Origin: DATLHO01 sp035539855
Lineage (GTDB): Bacteria > Bacteroidota > Ignavibacteria > OLB7
NCBI GenBank assembly: GCA_035539855.1
Contig: DATLHO010000207.1
Span: 1-35,606, forward strand
Length of the DNA stretch: 35,606 nucleotides
Direction of reading: 5' to 3'
This document shows positions 1-8,335 of the stretch, piece by piece; position 1 is the stretch's first letter, and the number at the start of each line of letters is the position of its first letter. Below the pieces are notes generated by a model, which had not been told where the DNA came from, made no database searches, and saw nothing but the letters and a program-made list of their open reading frames with translations. Position numbers and translations under genes: made by a program.

Positions 1-1053
1 GTGATCTTCGGCTGCGCCAACCAGGCGGGCGAGGACAACCGCAACGTCGCGCGGATGGCCGCGCTGCTCGCCGGGCTTCCGCAGGAGGTCCCGGCGACGA
101 CGGTCAACCGCCTGTGCGGCTCGGCGCTCGACGCGGTCATCGTGGCCGTGCGCGCGGTGCGCTCGGGCGAGGCCGATCTGATCATCGCCGGCGGCGTCGA
201 GGTCATGTCGCGCGCGCCGTATGCGATCGCGAAGAACGTCAGCGGCGGCGCTCAGTTCGGCAACCTCACCGCCTTCGATACCGCGCTCGGCTGGCGCTTC
301 CCCAACCCGAAGCTCGAAGCCATGTTCCCGCTCGAGGCGATGGGCGAGACCGCGGAGAACGTCGCCGAGCGCTGGGGCGTCTCGCGCGAGGAGCAGGACG
401 AGTTCGCGCTGCGGTCGCATCGGCTCTCGATCGAGGCATGGGAGGCTGGACGCTATGCGTCGTCGGTTGTGCCGGTGGAGATCCCACAGCGCAAGGGCGA
501 CCCGCTCGTCGTGAGCCGCGACGAGGGTCCCCGCGCCGACACAACGCTCGAGAAGCTCGCGGTGCTCAAGCCCGCGTTTCGAAAGGGTGGGACGGTGACC
601 CCGGGCAACTCCTCGAGCCTCAACGACGGCGCCGGAGCCGTGATCGTTGCTAGCGAGCGCGCCGTGCGTGAGCATGGGCTGACGCCGGTGCTGCGCTACG
701 TTTCGGGCGCCGCCGTCGGTGTCGATCCGCGCGTGATGGGCATCGGTCCGGTCCCCGCCACACGCGCCGCGCTCGAGCGCGCGGGCCTGGCGATGAAGGA
801 TCTCGATCTCATCGAGCTCAACGAGGCGTTCGCGGCCCAGTCCATCGCGGTCATCAGGGACCTCGACATCGACATGGATCGTCTCAACGTCAACGGCGGG
901 GCGATCGCGCTCGGTCACCCGCTCGGCATGTCGGGCGTTCGCCTGGTCGCGACCCTGGCCGACGAGCTCGTCCGCCGCGAAGGTCGCTATGGCCTGGCGA
1001 CGATGTGCATCGGCGTCGGCCAGGGCATCTCGGCGATCTTCGAGCGCTGCTGA
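1..1053 (+). CDS. Thiolase (acetyl-CoA acyltransferase), PcaF/PaaJ-like, 5'-truncated by the window edge
   Basis: Thiolases cleave or form 3-oxoacyl-CoA using a catalytic cysteine. The nucleophile is visible in VNRLCGSALDA (Cys at about residue 39 of the fragment), and the two other active-site elements are GGAIALGHPLG and MCIGVGQG near the C terminus. The opening stretch GCANQAGEDNRNVARMA is typical of 3-oxoadipyl-CoA thiolases of aromatic degradation (PcaF/PaaJ), but neighbours that would confirm that pathway are outside the window, so a general beta-oxidation or acetyl-CoA acetyltransferase role remains possible. The family is about 400 residues; 350 are seen here, so roughly 45-50 N-terminal residues lie upstream. 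The GTG at base 1 is an internal valine codon, not a start. The gene ends at TGA and is followed by a strong hairpin. Confidence 0.9.
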   Translation: MIFGCANQAGEDNRNVARMAALLAGLPQEVPATTVNRLCGSALDAVIVAVRAVRSGEADLIIAGGVEVMSRAPYAIAKNVSGGAQFGNLTAFDTALGWRFPNPKLEAMFPLEAMGETAENVAERWGVSREEQDEFALRSHRLSIEAWEAGRYASSVVPVEIPQRKGDPLVVSRDEGPRADTTLEKLAVLKPAFRKGGTVTPGNSSSLNDGAGAVIVASERAVREHGLTPVLRYVSGAAVGVDPRVMGIGPVPATRAALERAGLAMKDLDLIELNEAFAAQSIAVIRDLDIDMDRLNVNGGAIALGHPLGMSGVRLVATLADELVRREGRYGLATMCIGVGQGISAIFERC

Positions 1054-1081
1054 GCATTGCCCGGTTGACCGCGTACAACTG

Positions 1082-1118
1082 AAGCGGGGCACCCCGGTTA
1101 TCCGGAGTGCCCCGCTTT
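1082..1118 (+). terminator. Hairpin terminator between convergent genes
   Basis: A long GC-rich inverted repeat (AAGCGGGGCAC... pairing with ...GTGCCCCGCTT, one mismatch, 4-base loop TTAT) sits 28 bases after the thiolase stop and is followed by TTTCATT. It lies between the thiolase (+) and the BNR-repeat gene (-) and could serve both. The T-tract is weak. Confidence 0.65.
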
Positions 1119-1140
1119 CATTCGTTGAGCTCGTCGGACG

Positions 1141-3606
1141 CTAGCGCGTGACCTTCAGCGGCAGCACGGTGACCGCGTTGCCATCGGAGACGCGCACGAA
1201 GTAGCCTCCGGCGGCCAGCTCCGCGACATCGATCGCGATGCGACGGGCGCCGGCGTCGACCATTGCCGCGTCGGCAATGACCGTGCGACCGACGACGTCG
1301 ACGACGTCGATGCTGACGCGCGAGGCGCGCTCGACCGAAAGCTCGAGCACCGCACGATCGGCGGTGACGTTGCCGACGAGTCGTGCCGCAAGCGTTCGCG
1401 AGAGATCAAGCGGAACAGAGACCGGCGGCGGCGGAGCGGCGAACTCCCAGCGACCGATCGCGTCGCCGGCGCCGGCGACGTAGATGTTCTGCTCGTCCTT
1501 GCCGGCTGCGATCCACGAGCCGAGCGCGCGGAACTCGACGGAGCTGTCCTTGAGCATCGAGAAGCTCGCGCCGCCATCGGTCGATCGCTGGAACGTCGCG
1601 CCGCGACCGACCGCGTAGACCGTGTCGGCGTCACGCCAGAAGGCGTAGCCGTCGAGCGGGCGCGGAGCTCCGGTATACTCGACGATCGTCCACGTCACGC
1701 CACCGTCGGTCGACGTGCCGACGTTCCAGTCGACGTTGCGACGCGTGCGATCCGGGAAGAGCACGCGCACCGACGTCGGCGAGAACGCCTGCAGTCCGAG
1801 CGCACGATTGCGCGCCGACGGCAGCGTCTGCGTTCTCGTCCAGACCTGTCCGGCGTTCGGGCTCTGGTAGATGCCCGGAGCGTTGACCTGGATGGTGTTC
1901 TGCGCCGAGGAGAGCTCGAGCGCCTGGTAGTACAGCGTCGTGTCGCGCAGCGCCCACGTGCGGCCGTCGTCGTTCGAGATGTAGAGCCGTCGGCCGGTCG
2001 AGATCATCCCGACGCTGGCCATCTCCGCCTCCTCCGAGAAGTCGATCAGCACCGGTCCGCCCGGCGCCTTGGTTCCCGGGAGAGTCGACGAGACGGTCCA
2101 GTTCAATCCGCCGTCGATCGACTCGATCACGGCCAGCGAGGTGTCGTTCGCATAGGAGATCATCGACGCGACGCCGATGAAACGGTTCGGCGCGATGACG
2201 CTGTCCGGCATCGTGATCGCCCAGACCGTCGACATGGCCGCGGGGACAGATCCCTCGAGATCGGCATCACGCCAGGTCACACCGCGGTCGGTGCTCGCGA
2301 GGATGCTGCGATAGTTGCGGCCAACGACGATGCGGCCGGAGTTCGCGGAGATCGTCCGCGGCACGGCGCCCGACTCGTTGCGCTGCCAGGTATGTCCCGC
2401 GTCGTCGGAGCGCGCGAAGAGCGACCAGCGGTTGGCCACGAAGTAGTGGGCCGAGTCCGGTGCGTAGAACATGCCGCCCTCGAACGGATGCGCCCAATGA
2501 TTCCACGTCGCGCCGCCGTCGGTCGTGATCGCGTTGAGCGCGATGCCGAGCTGCGGCGAGAGGAAGCGCAGCGATCCGAGGTCGATCCACGACGGAAGCA
2601 CGCTGTTGGTCCAGCTCTGGCCGCCGTTGATCGTGCGCCAGTAGGTGTACGTCGTGACGTTGTTGACCGTCGAGGTCTGCACCGCGTAGCCGACGAGCGG
2701 CGTGATGAACTCGATGCCCGGAGGCCGGATCGTCGTCGTCGGCGTGACGTCGACGAACGGCAGCTTCGTCCACGCCGCGGTCATCGTGCGCAGGTTGAGC
2801 CGGCCGATGTAGTAGTGGTTTTCGAGGCGTCCGCCGACGCGGCCGTAGGCGACGGTCGCGACCGAGGCCGACAGCGTGTCGGGCATGCCGTAGAGCTGAT
2901 ACCACGAGACCGAGAACGTGTCGGTCATGTCCGCCGGCGCGGGCAGATCACCGAAGCCGGTCGAGTCGTAGAGCTCGAGCTTGCGCTCGCCGCTTCCGGC
3001 GATGGTCTCGACGACCATCGAGTCGACCGACGTCCAGGTGACGCCCCCGTTGGTGCTCGTCGTCAGACGGTTCGGTCCGATCGGGCCAAGCTGCCCGGTC
3101 GTCGCGTCGGTCTCGAACGGCTGCGAGAGCGCGATCAGGTGCTGCGGCGAGCCGGCGATCACCGACGTGCCGTAGTAGCTGAAGGTCGGATCGAGCACCG
3201 GACGGATGCGCTGCCAGGCCGCGCCGGCGTCACGCGTCAGCCAGCCCGAGGAGCTGATGCCGAAGCTCGCGTCGATCATGCGCTGCGGCACCGGCACGAA
3301 CGCCGGAAGCGTCGACCACGAGCGGCCGCCGTCGGTCGTCGCGTAGAACGTGCGCACCGACGGGGTCATTTCGTTCTCGGGGTAGTAGTAGCCCCGGAGT
3401 GAATCGATGAAGTAGAGTGTCGAGCCCGCGGTGGGCCACTCGAAGGCATTGCGGAACCCGCTGTCCAGACCGAAGTCGAGCAGCTGCCACGCCGAGCCCT
3501 GCGCGCTTGCGACCGCGCCGAAGGAGCACCAGAGAAGGACGACGGCGGCGGCAATGCCGGAGATTCGGGAACGGGATCCGGTAGGCACTAGCAAACGAAG
3601 ACTCAT
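1141..3606 (-). CDS. Secreted BNR/Asp-box beta-propeller protein with T9SS-like C-terminal sorting domain
   Basis: An 821-residue exported protein. The N terminus has a basic region then a hydrophobic stretch ending near AVASAQ, a probable signal peptide. About eleven Asp-box motifs (S/T-x-D-x-G-x-x-W, e.g. TTDGGRSWS, TSTNGGVTWT, ASTDRGVTWR, TSTDGGVTWT) are spread over residues 80-700, as in YCF48/sortilin-type beta-propellers. The last ~90 residues (VDVVGRTVIAD ... LAAGGYFVRVSDG ... LPLKVTR) look like a type A sorting domain of the type IX secretion system, used for export and cell-surface attachment. Start is ATG with GAGGAG just upstream. The gene lies 37 bases behind a PorV/PorQ-family gene on the same strand, which supports the T9SS reading. 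Ligand or substrate is unknown; no sialidase catalytic domain is evident. Confidence 0.85.
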   Translation of the reverse strand: MSLRLLVPTGSRSRISGIAAAVVLLWCSFGAVASAQGSAWQLLDFGLDSGFRNAFEWPTAGSTLYFIDSLRGYYYPENEMTPSVRTFYATTDGGRSWSTLPAFVPVPQRMIDASFGISSSGWLTRDAGAAWQRIRPVLDPTFSYYGTSVIAGSPQHLIALSQPFETDATTGQLGPIGPNRLTTSTNGGVTWTSVDSMVVETIAGSGERKLELYDSTGFGDLPAPADMTDTFSVSWYQLYGMPDTLSASVATVAYGRVGGRLENHYYIGRLNLRTMTAAWTKLPFVDVTPTTTIRPPGIEFITPLVGYAVQTSTVNNVTTYTYWRTINGGQSWTNSVLPSWIDLGSLRFLSPQLGIALNAITTDGGATWNHWAHPFEGGMFYAPDSAHYFVANRWSLFARSDDAGHTWQRNESGAVPRTISANSGRIVVGRNYRSILASTDRGVTWRDADLEGSVPAAMSTVWAITMPDSVIAPNRFIGVASMISYANDTSLAVIESIDGGLNWTVSSTLPGTKAPGGPVLIDFSEEAEMASVGMISTGRRLYISNDDGRTWALRDTTLYYQALELSSAQNTIQVNAPGIYQSPNAGQVWTRTQTLPSARNRALGLQAFSPTSVRVLFPDRTRRNVDWNVGTSTDGGVTWTIVEYTGAPRPLDGYAFWRDADTVYAVGRGATFQRSTDGGASFSMLKDSSVEFRALGSWIAAGKDEQNIYVAGAGDAIGRWEFAAPPPPVSVPLDLSRTLAARLVGNVTADRAVLELSVERASRVSIDVVDVVGRTVIADAAMVDAGARRIAIDVAELAAGGYFVRVSDGNAVTVLPLKVTR

Positions 3607-3643
3607 CGAGACTCCTCGGTCGTGATTTGGAATCGACGAAGGA

Positions 3644-4684
3644 TCACTTCGCGCGGGCGAAGCGATCCTCCTCGAGCGTCAGGCGGAGAGAAATGCGGTG
3701 CGACGGTCCGAGCGCCTCCTGTTCGGCGCTCGGCTTGATGAAAGCATAGTCGATGTTGAGCTTCGGCAGCCGGACGCCGGCGCCGACGGTAAGCTGGCCG
3801 AGCTCCGAGTAGCCGCCGCGCACGAACGCGCGGTCGCGGTAGGAATACTCCAGGCCGCCGCCGACGTCAAGACTGGCCACGCCGATGTCGAGCATCGTGG
3901 CCTCCTCGCGTCCCTCGAACCGCAGCGCGGCGTCGAAGGCCGGCGTGATCGCGTGCTGCTCGCCGATCGCGTAGCGATAGGCGGCGCCGAGCTTGAGCTG
4001 CGGGACGATGAACTCCTGGTTGCCGGTGTCCCACGTCATGAGAGACTTCGTGGCGTCGCTGAGGGTCGCACCGAGTGCGAGATTGTCGGCCGGCGTGTAG
4101 TGCGCGCTCAGGTCGATCCCGATGCCCCAGCCGGTGTGCTCGAGGATGGATCGATAGAGGAACTTCACGTTGCCGCCGACCGAGAGGCTGCTGTTGAGCC
4201 GGCGCGCGTACGATCCGAAAATCGCCCAGTCGCTCGCGCCGCCGATGACGATGCGGCTCGGATCGATGCGATCCTCCTCGTCGATGATCGCGTTGCCGTT
4301 GGCGTCGATCAGCGCGTTGCGCGAATCCTTGATGCCGTCGAGGCCGACCCGGATCGCGCTGAGCGCGATCGTTTGGATCGAGTCCAGCGGCAGAGCGGCG
4401 CCGAGGTAGTCGTAGTTGATCTGGCCGCTGAAGCGCGACTCGTGAAAGACCGCCGCCTGCAGATGCCCGATCTGCGAGAGCGCCGCCGGGTTGTAGTACC
4501 CGGCGGTCACGTCGTTGGCCAGCGCAGTACCCGCGCCGCCGACGCCGGCCGAGCGCGCGCCGACGCCGAGCGAGAGGAACTCGCCGGCATACTTCGCATT
4601 GTGGTAGCCCTGGGCGGCGACGGCGGCCGGCAGCGCCACGAGGGCTGCTGCGGCGCCGAAGAGCGAGAGAAGACGTCGTGCCAT
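3644..4684 (-). CDS. PorV/PorQ-family outer-membrane protein
   Basis: A 346-residue predicted outer-membrane beta-barrel with a signal peptide ending near AVAAQ. The start of the mature part (AKYAGEFLSLGVGARSAGVGGAGTA ending in YYNPAAL) is the hallmark of the PorV/PorQ (UPF0164) family, related to FadL-like barrels. In T9SS bacteria PorV carries cargo to the PorU sortase at the cell surface. Paralogues are common, so this may be a dedicated shuttle for the downstream BNR protein rather than the main PorV. The protein ends with alternating strands typical of a barrel (LRLTLEEDRFARAK). It is the first gene of a two-gene minus-strand unit. Confidence 0.85.
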   Translation of the reverse strand: MARRLLSLFGAAAALVALPAAVAAQGYHNAKYAGEFLSLGVGARSAGVGGAGTALANDVTAGYYNPAALSQIGHLQAAVFHESRFSGQINYDYLGAALPLDSIQTIALSAIRVGLDGIKDSRNALIDANGNAIIDEEDRIDPSRIVIGGASDWAIFGSYARRLNSSLSVGGNVKFLYRSILEHTGWGIGIDLSAHYTPADNLALGATLSDATKSLMTWDTGNQEFIVPQLKLGAAYRYAIGEQHAITPAFDAALRFEGREEATMLDIGVASLDVGGGLEYSYRDRAFVRGGYSELGQLTVGAGVRLPKLNIDYAFIKPSAEQEALGPSHRISLRLTLEEDRFARAK

Positions 4685-4739
4685 GCGACAGGATGGAGTG
4701 ACCGATGTCGGAGCGATCGCGTGCGCGTCGATCGAACCG

Positions 4740-4770
4740 CAATGATATCGAAGCTCCCGGGATTGACGAA
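4740..4770 (-). promoter_or_regulatory. Weak candidate -33/-7 promoter for the PorV-like gene
   Basis: On the minus strand, TTC, a 20-base spacer and TATCATTG match the spacing of the stronger promoters in this window, each element with one mismatch to TTG and TAnnTTTG. The predicted transcript would start about 50 bases before the ATG at 4684. Confidence 0.3.
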
Positions 4771-4908
4771 GCTCAATGACACGCCCTTTACGCAGGCCGC
4801 GTCATTCGATGCAAGGCACTCCGCCCGGAGACAGGGATGCAGCGGCGAATGCGGACATCGGAGGGAGTCGATGTTACACCTGGAGATAATATTCCAGCAA
4901 CGGTCTAC

Positions 4909-4939
4909 TTGCAATGGCCTGCCCGCGCCCTTACTTTTG
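4909..4939 (+). promoter_or_regulatory. Bacteroidota-type promoter of tRNA-Gly
   Basis: TTG (4909-4911), a 20-base spacer and TACTTTTG (4932-4939) match exactly the TTTG/TAnnTTTG promoter of the Bacteroidota primary sigma factor, except that the -33 box is cTTG. The tRNA begins 20 bases after the -7 element, leaving a short leader. The same arrangement precedes the tRNA-Ser gene. Confidence 0.75.
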
Positions 4940-4958
4940 TATTCCTTTTTGACAGCAC

Positions 4959-5034
<76 letters not shown>

Positions 5035-5079
5035 GTGCAGCATCGACGATGATGTTGGCCAGAGCCTGAATACACTGTC

Positions 5080-5117
5080 CTGCCACTGCCGAGCGCACGT
5101 GGCGGGACTTTTTTTTT
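5080..5117 (+). terminator. Intrinsic terminator after tRNA-Gly
   Basis: A 7-bp stem CTGCCAC/GTGGCGG (one G-T pair, 12-base loop) is followed by GAC and nine T residues. It separates the tRNA transcript from the dehydrogenase gene. Confidence 0.7.
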
Positions 5118-5196
5118 GCCACCCGTTGCACCCTCAGTGTCCGTTGCACGGCGTTTGCGCGCCCGAGCGGGACACAGCACCAACGAGACACCTTCG

Positions 5197-6207
5197 ATGA
5201 CTAAAGTCGTCTGCATCTCCGGCGATGGAATCGGCCCGAGCATCGTCGAGGCCACCCGCCGCATCATTGACGCCTCGGGCGCGGCGATCGAGTGGATCGA
5301 GGCCGACGCCGGCCTCGGCGCGTTCGAGCGCCTGGGCAACCCGCTTCCCGACGAGACGATCCAGCTCATTCGCGAGCACAACGTCGCGCTCAAGGGTCCG
5401 CTGACGACGCCGGTCGGTGCGGGCTTCCGCAGCATCAACGTCGCGCTGCGCCGTGAGTTCGACCTGTACATCAACCTGCGTCCGACGCGCAGCTTCAAGG
5501 GCGTCGAGAGCCGCTTCAGCGACATCGACCTGGTGATCTTCCGCGAGAACACCGAGGGACTGTACTCCGGTGTCGAGCGTTATGTCGACGAGAAGCACTC
5601 CGCGGCCGAGTCGGTCGCGATCGTCACGCGCGCCGGCGCCGAGCGGATCATCCGCGCGTCGTTCGAGTACGCCGTGCGCCACGGCCGGCGCAAGATCACG
5701 CTCGTCCATAAGGCGAACATTCTGAAGTTCACCTCGGGGATGTTCCTCGAGGTCGGCCGCCAGATCGCGACCGAGTTCCCGCAGGTCGAGTTCGATGACA
5801 AGATCATCGACAACATGGCCATGCAGATGGTGATCAACCCGAACCAGTTCGACGTCATCGTCACGACGAACCTCTTCGGCGACATCCTCTCGGACCTCGC
5901 CAGCGGCCTGGTCGGCGGACTCGGCCTCGCGCCCGGCGCGAACATCGGCACCGGCGCCTCGATCTTCGAGGCGGTGCACGGATCGGCGCCGGACATCGCA
6001 GGACGCAACATCGCCAACCCGGCCGCGCTGCTGCTCGCCGGCACGATGATGCTCCGCCACCTCGACATGCGCGAGCAGGCGCAGCGCATCGAGACCGCCC
6101 TGGCCGAGGTGATCGCCGAAGGTCGCCACGTCACGCGCGACCTCAACCGCGAGTCGGGCGTCGGAACGACCGAGATGACCCAGGCGATCATCGACTGCAT
6201 GAAGTGA
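5197..6207 (+). CDS. Isocitrate/isopropylmalate dehydrogenase family protein, probably NAD-dependent isocitrate dehydrogenase
   Basis: A 336-residue beta-decarboxylating dehydrogenase. It starts with the family strand KVVCISGDGIGP; the substrate-binding arginine region reads LRPTRSF, followed by FRENTEGLYSG. The catalytic lysine is K172 (VHKANILK), and the metal ligands D229 and D233 lie in LFGDILSDLASG. The HGSAPDIAGRNIANP loop (D266, I267) predicts NAD rather than NADP. The LRPTRSFKGVESR and ENTEGLYSG pattern fits NAD-isocitrate or homoisocitrate dehydrogenases better than LeuB, and no leu genes are nearby. The ATG at 5197 is chosen because further upstream the frame runs into the tRNA terminator region. 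The promoter is unclear: TTG at 5126 and TTTG at 5154 are 25 bases apart without the TA. The gene is followed 4 bases later by a membrane protein gene. Confidence 0.88.
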   Translation: MTKVVCISGDGIGPSIVEATRRIIDASGAAIEWIEADAGLGAFERLGNPLPDETIQLIREHNVALKGPLTTPVGAGFRSINVALRREFDLYINLRPTRSFKGVESRFSDIDLVIFRENTEGLYSGVERYVDEKHSAAESVAIVTRAGAERIIRASFEYAVRHGRRKITLVHKANILKFTSGMFLEVGRQIATEFPQVEFDDKIIDNMAMQMVINPNQFDVIVTTNLFGDILSDLASGLVGGLGLAPGANIGTGASIFEAVHGSAPDIAGRNIANPAALLLAGTMMLRHLDMREQAQRIETALAEVIAEGRHVTRDLNRESGVGTTEMTQAIIDCMK

Positions 6208-6211
6208 AGCC

Positions 6212-6811
6212 ATGATGCGCTACGCCGCGAACATCCTCGTCTACCTCGCGCTCACGATCTGGATCGGAGGCCTCGTCGTCTTCGGCGCCGTCGTCGCACC
6301 GGCGCTCTTCGGCGGCACGCTGCCGCGCACGATCGCGGGCGCCGTCAACACGACGATCCTCAACCGCCTCGGCATGCTCGAGATCGTCGCGGGCGTGGTG
6401 CTCGTCGGCGGGACGCTCTACGGCGCGATCCGAGTGGGCTCGTGGATGAACTGGAGCGCGCTCGTGCTCTCGATCGCGATGCTCGCGACCGCGGCCTATT
6501 ACACGAACGTTCTCTTTCCCGATGTCAACCGGCTGCGCGTCGAGATCGGGAGCTTCGAATCGATCCCGACGGAGAAGGAGCCGCTGAAGGCGCAGTTCGA
6601 TCGCGGGCACCGGCTGTACTCGACGCTCGCCAAGGGCGTGCTCGCCGCGGCCATCGCCGTGCTCGTGCTGCAGACCGTCTCGCTCGTGCGCAACGGAGCG
6701 CGACGCGAGCCGCAGGGCCGCACGCGACCGGAGCGCATCGGTGCTACCATGCCAGCGGCCGAGACGACGCCCGCGGTGCCGGAGCGGACGCGACCGACAC
6801 TCAGTCGCTGA
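6212..6811 (+). CDS. DUF4149/TMEM205-like membrane protein
   Basis: A 199-residue integral membrane protein with about four hydrophobic segments: near residues 5-30 (ILVYLALTIWIGGLVVFGAV), 50-70 (LEIVAGVVLVGGTLYGAI), 77-97 (WSALVLSIAMLATAAYYTNV) and 140-160 (LAKGVLAAAIAVLVLQTVSLV). The layout with a G-rich first segment and a conserved loop before the last helix (FDRGHRLYSTLAK) fits DUF4149. The C-terminal ~35 residues are basic, proline-rich and probably disordered. It begins 4 bases after the dehydrogenase stop and is almost certainly co-transcribed with it. The function of the family is not established. ATG 6215 is an equally possible start. Confidence 0.75.
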   Translation: MMRYAANILVYLALTIWIGGLVVFGAVVAPALFGGTLPRTIAGAVNTTILNRLGMLEIVAGVVLVGGTLYGAIRVGSWMNWSALVLSIAMLATAAYYTNVLFPDVNRLRVEIGSFESIPTEKEPLKAQFDRGHRLYSTLAKGVLAAAIAVLVLQTVSLVRNGARREPQGRTRPERIGATMPAAETTPAVPERTRPTLSR

Positions 6812-6856
6812 GGCCGTCGCGCACGAGCGCCCCGCGCGGCACCGATCGCAGGGCGC

Positions 6857-6887
6857 TTGCACGCCCGGCGCCATCGGAGTATTTTTG
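6857..6887 (+). promoter_or_regulatory. Bacteroidota-type promoter of tRNA-Ser
   Basis: TTG (6857-6859), exactly 20 bases, then TATTTTTG (6880-6887). The tRNA starts 27 bases after the -7 element. Spacing is identical to that in front of tRNA-Gly. Confidence 0.75.
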
Positions 6888-6913
6888 CTCTCCGCTCGAA
6901 ACGGCGGGACAAC

Positions 6914-7000
6914 GGAAAGATGCAGGAGTGGTTTAACTGGTACGCCTGGAAAGCGTATGTACGGGAAACCGTACCGAGGGTTCGAATCCCTCTCTTTCCG
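6914..7000 (+). tRNA. tRNA-Ser (anticodon GGA)
   Basis: A class II tRNA of 87 bases: acceptor stem GGAAAGA/TCTTTCC, anticodon stem TACGC/GCGTA around CTGGAAA (anticodon GGA), long variable arm GTACGG/CCGTAC, T-arm GAGGGTTCGAATCCCTC and discriminator G. The CCA end is not encoded (CAA follows), so it must be added after transcription, unlike the tRNA-Gly in this window. Confidence 0.96.
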
Positions 7001-7001
7001 C

Positions 7002-7036
7002 AAGCGCAGCGACACTGAAGGGTCGCTGCGCTTTTT
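7002..7036 (+). terminator. Intrinsic terminator after tRNA-Ser
   Basis: A perfect 10-bp stem GCGCAGCGAC/GTCGCTGCGC, extended by A-T pairs, with an 8-base loop and a TTTTT tail directly after the tRNA. It is the clearest intrinsic terminator in the window. Confidence 0.9.
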
Positions 7037-7099
7037 CATACGCGGCCGGCCCCGGACCGAGCGAGCCTCGGGGTGGCGTCCGCGTCTTCGAATCAACCG

Positions 7100-8335
7100 A
7101 TGATCGTCCTCTTCGAAGACAGTCGTGCCCGCGGCTTCGAGCCGATCGCGCTGACCCGCCACGTCTCGCACCTGCTCGTCGGCGCGCATGCGCTGCGCGC
7201 GCGTGTCGAGCGCGCGTTCGCCGGCGAGGCGATCACGCTGCATGGCCGCGCCGCGATCATGCGGTACCATGGCGGCAAGGGCGAGCGCGTCGAGCGGCCC
7301 GGTGAGACGGCGCTGTTCGTCAACGCGCGCGCGCTGATGACCGGCGCGCTCGCGACGCGACTGCGCGCGACGGGGGAGTGGATCCTTCGACAGGGCGACG
7401 CCGTCGTCGCGGCGAGGCTCGAGTCCGCGTCGATCGCGCGCCTCGCGTGGGATCGCGACGCCCTCGACTTCGATGCGCTCGAGGGCATTGCCTCGACGAG
7501 CATCGACGACGCACGGCTTTACGACTGGGTGTGGGATCTGATCGCCGACAACGGGGAGCGACTGGTCGCGGACTTCGAGGAGCGCGGCGCGGCGAACGAG
7601 GGGACGGTGATGCCCGGTGCGATGCTCGTCGCCGGCGATCGTATCGCGATCGGCCGCGGCGCGGTCGTGCGCACCGGTGCGATCCTCGATGCCACCGACG
7701 GACCGATCACGATCGACGACGGCGCCGAGGTGATGCCGGGCGCGGTCATCGAGGGACCCTGCCACATCGGACAGGGCAGTCGCGTGAAGATCGGCGCGAA
7801 GATCTACGGACAGACCTCGATCGGCCCGGCGTGCAAGGTCGGCGGCGAGATCGAGAACTCGATCATCCTCGGGTTCTCGAACAAGCAGCACGACGGTTTC
7901 CTCGGCCATAGCTACCTTGGGGCCTGGGTCAATCTCGGGGCCGACACCAACACCTCCGACCTGAAGAACAACTACGGCCGCATCCGCGTGACGCTCGACG
8001 GCGTCGAGATCGATACGGGCCGGATGTTCCTCGGAGCGCTCATCGGCGATCACAGCAAGACCGGCATCAACACGATGCTCAACACCGGCACGATCATCGG
8101 CGTCGCGGCAAACGTCTTCGGCGGCGGCTTTCCGTCGAAGTCGATTCCCTCGTTCTCGTGGGGAGGCTCCGACGGCTTCGAGACCTTCCGGCTCGACCGC
8201 GCCCTCGAGCTCGCGCGCACGGTGATGGCGCGCCGCTCGGTCGAGCTCACCGCAGCCGACGAGGAGCTCCTCGCCGGCATCGCGGCCAGCACAACCAACA
8301 CACGTACCGACAGCATAACCACGGAGAATCGATGA
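7100..8335 (+). CDS. GlmU-like putative sugar nucleotidyltransferase with hexapeptide repeat domain
   Basis: A 411-residue protein of the GlmU-like family common in Bacteroidota. The N terminus (IVLFEDSRARGFEPIALTRHVSHLLVG) resembles the NTP_transf_4 domain, a divergent nucleotidyltransferase fold, to about residue 160. Residues ~180-380 show left-handed beta-helix hexapeptide repeats (VMPGAMLVAGDRIAIG, VMPGAVIEGPCHIGQG), then the acyl/acetyltransferase-like segment with HDGFLGHSYLGAWVNLG and GDHSKTGINTMLNTGTIIG. It probably acts on a nucleotide sugar in envelope synthesis, but the substrate cannot be read from sequence. Start ATG 7100 is chosen because family members begin at this strand; an upstream GTG in frame at 7073 is less likely. 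Its stop overlaps the start of the next gene (ATGA). Confidence 0.85.
   Translation: MIVLFEDSRARGFEPIALTRHVSHLLVGAHALRARVERAFAGEAITLHGRAAIMRYHGGKGERVERPGETALFVNARALMTGALATRLRATGEWILRQGDAVVAARLESASIARLAWDRDALDFDALEGIASTSIDDARLYDWVWDLIADNGERLVADFEERGAANEGTVMPGAMLVAGDRIAIGRGAVVRTGAILDATDGPITIDDGAEVMPGAVIEGPCHIGQGSRVKIGAKIYGQTSIGPACKVGGEIENSIILGFSNKQHDGFLGHSYLGAWVNLGADTNTSDLKNNYGRIRVTLDGVEIDTGRMFLGALIGDHSKTGINTMLNTGTIIGVAANVFGGGFPSKSIPSFSWGGSDGFETFRLDRALELARTVMARRSVELTAADEELLAGIAASTTNTRTDSITTENR

Noticed and set aside
2392..3402. A 336-codon plus-strand frame inside the BNR gene
   Set aside because: Antisense shadow, Arg/Asp/Val-rich, no recognisable domain or ribosome-binding site.
5126..5157. 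TTG ... TTTG as a promoter of the dehydrogenase
   Set aside because: The distance is 25 rather than 24 bases and the TA of the -7 element is missing; left unannotated.
5116..5196. Upstream extension of the dehydrogenase frame
   Set aside because: It begins within the T-tract end of the tRNA-Gly terminator; the conserved protein starts at 5197.
6188..8053. A 621-codon open frame on the minus strand
   Set aside because: It covers the DUF4149 gene, tRNA-Ser, its terminator and the GlmU-like gene in antisense; composition is shadow-like.
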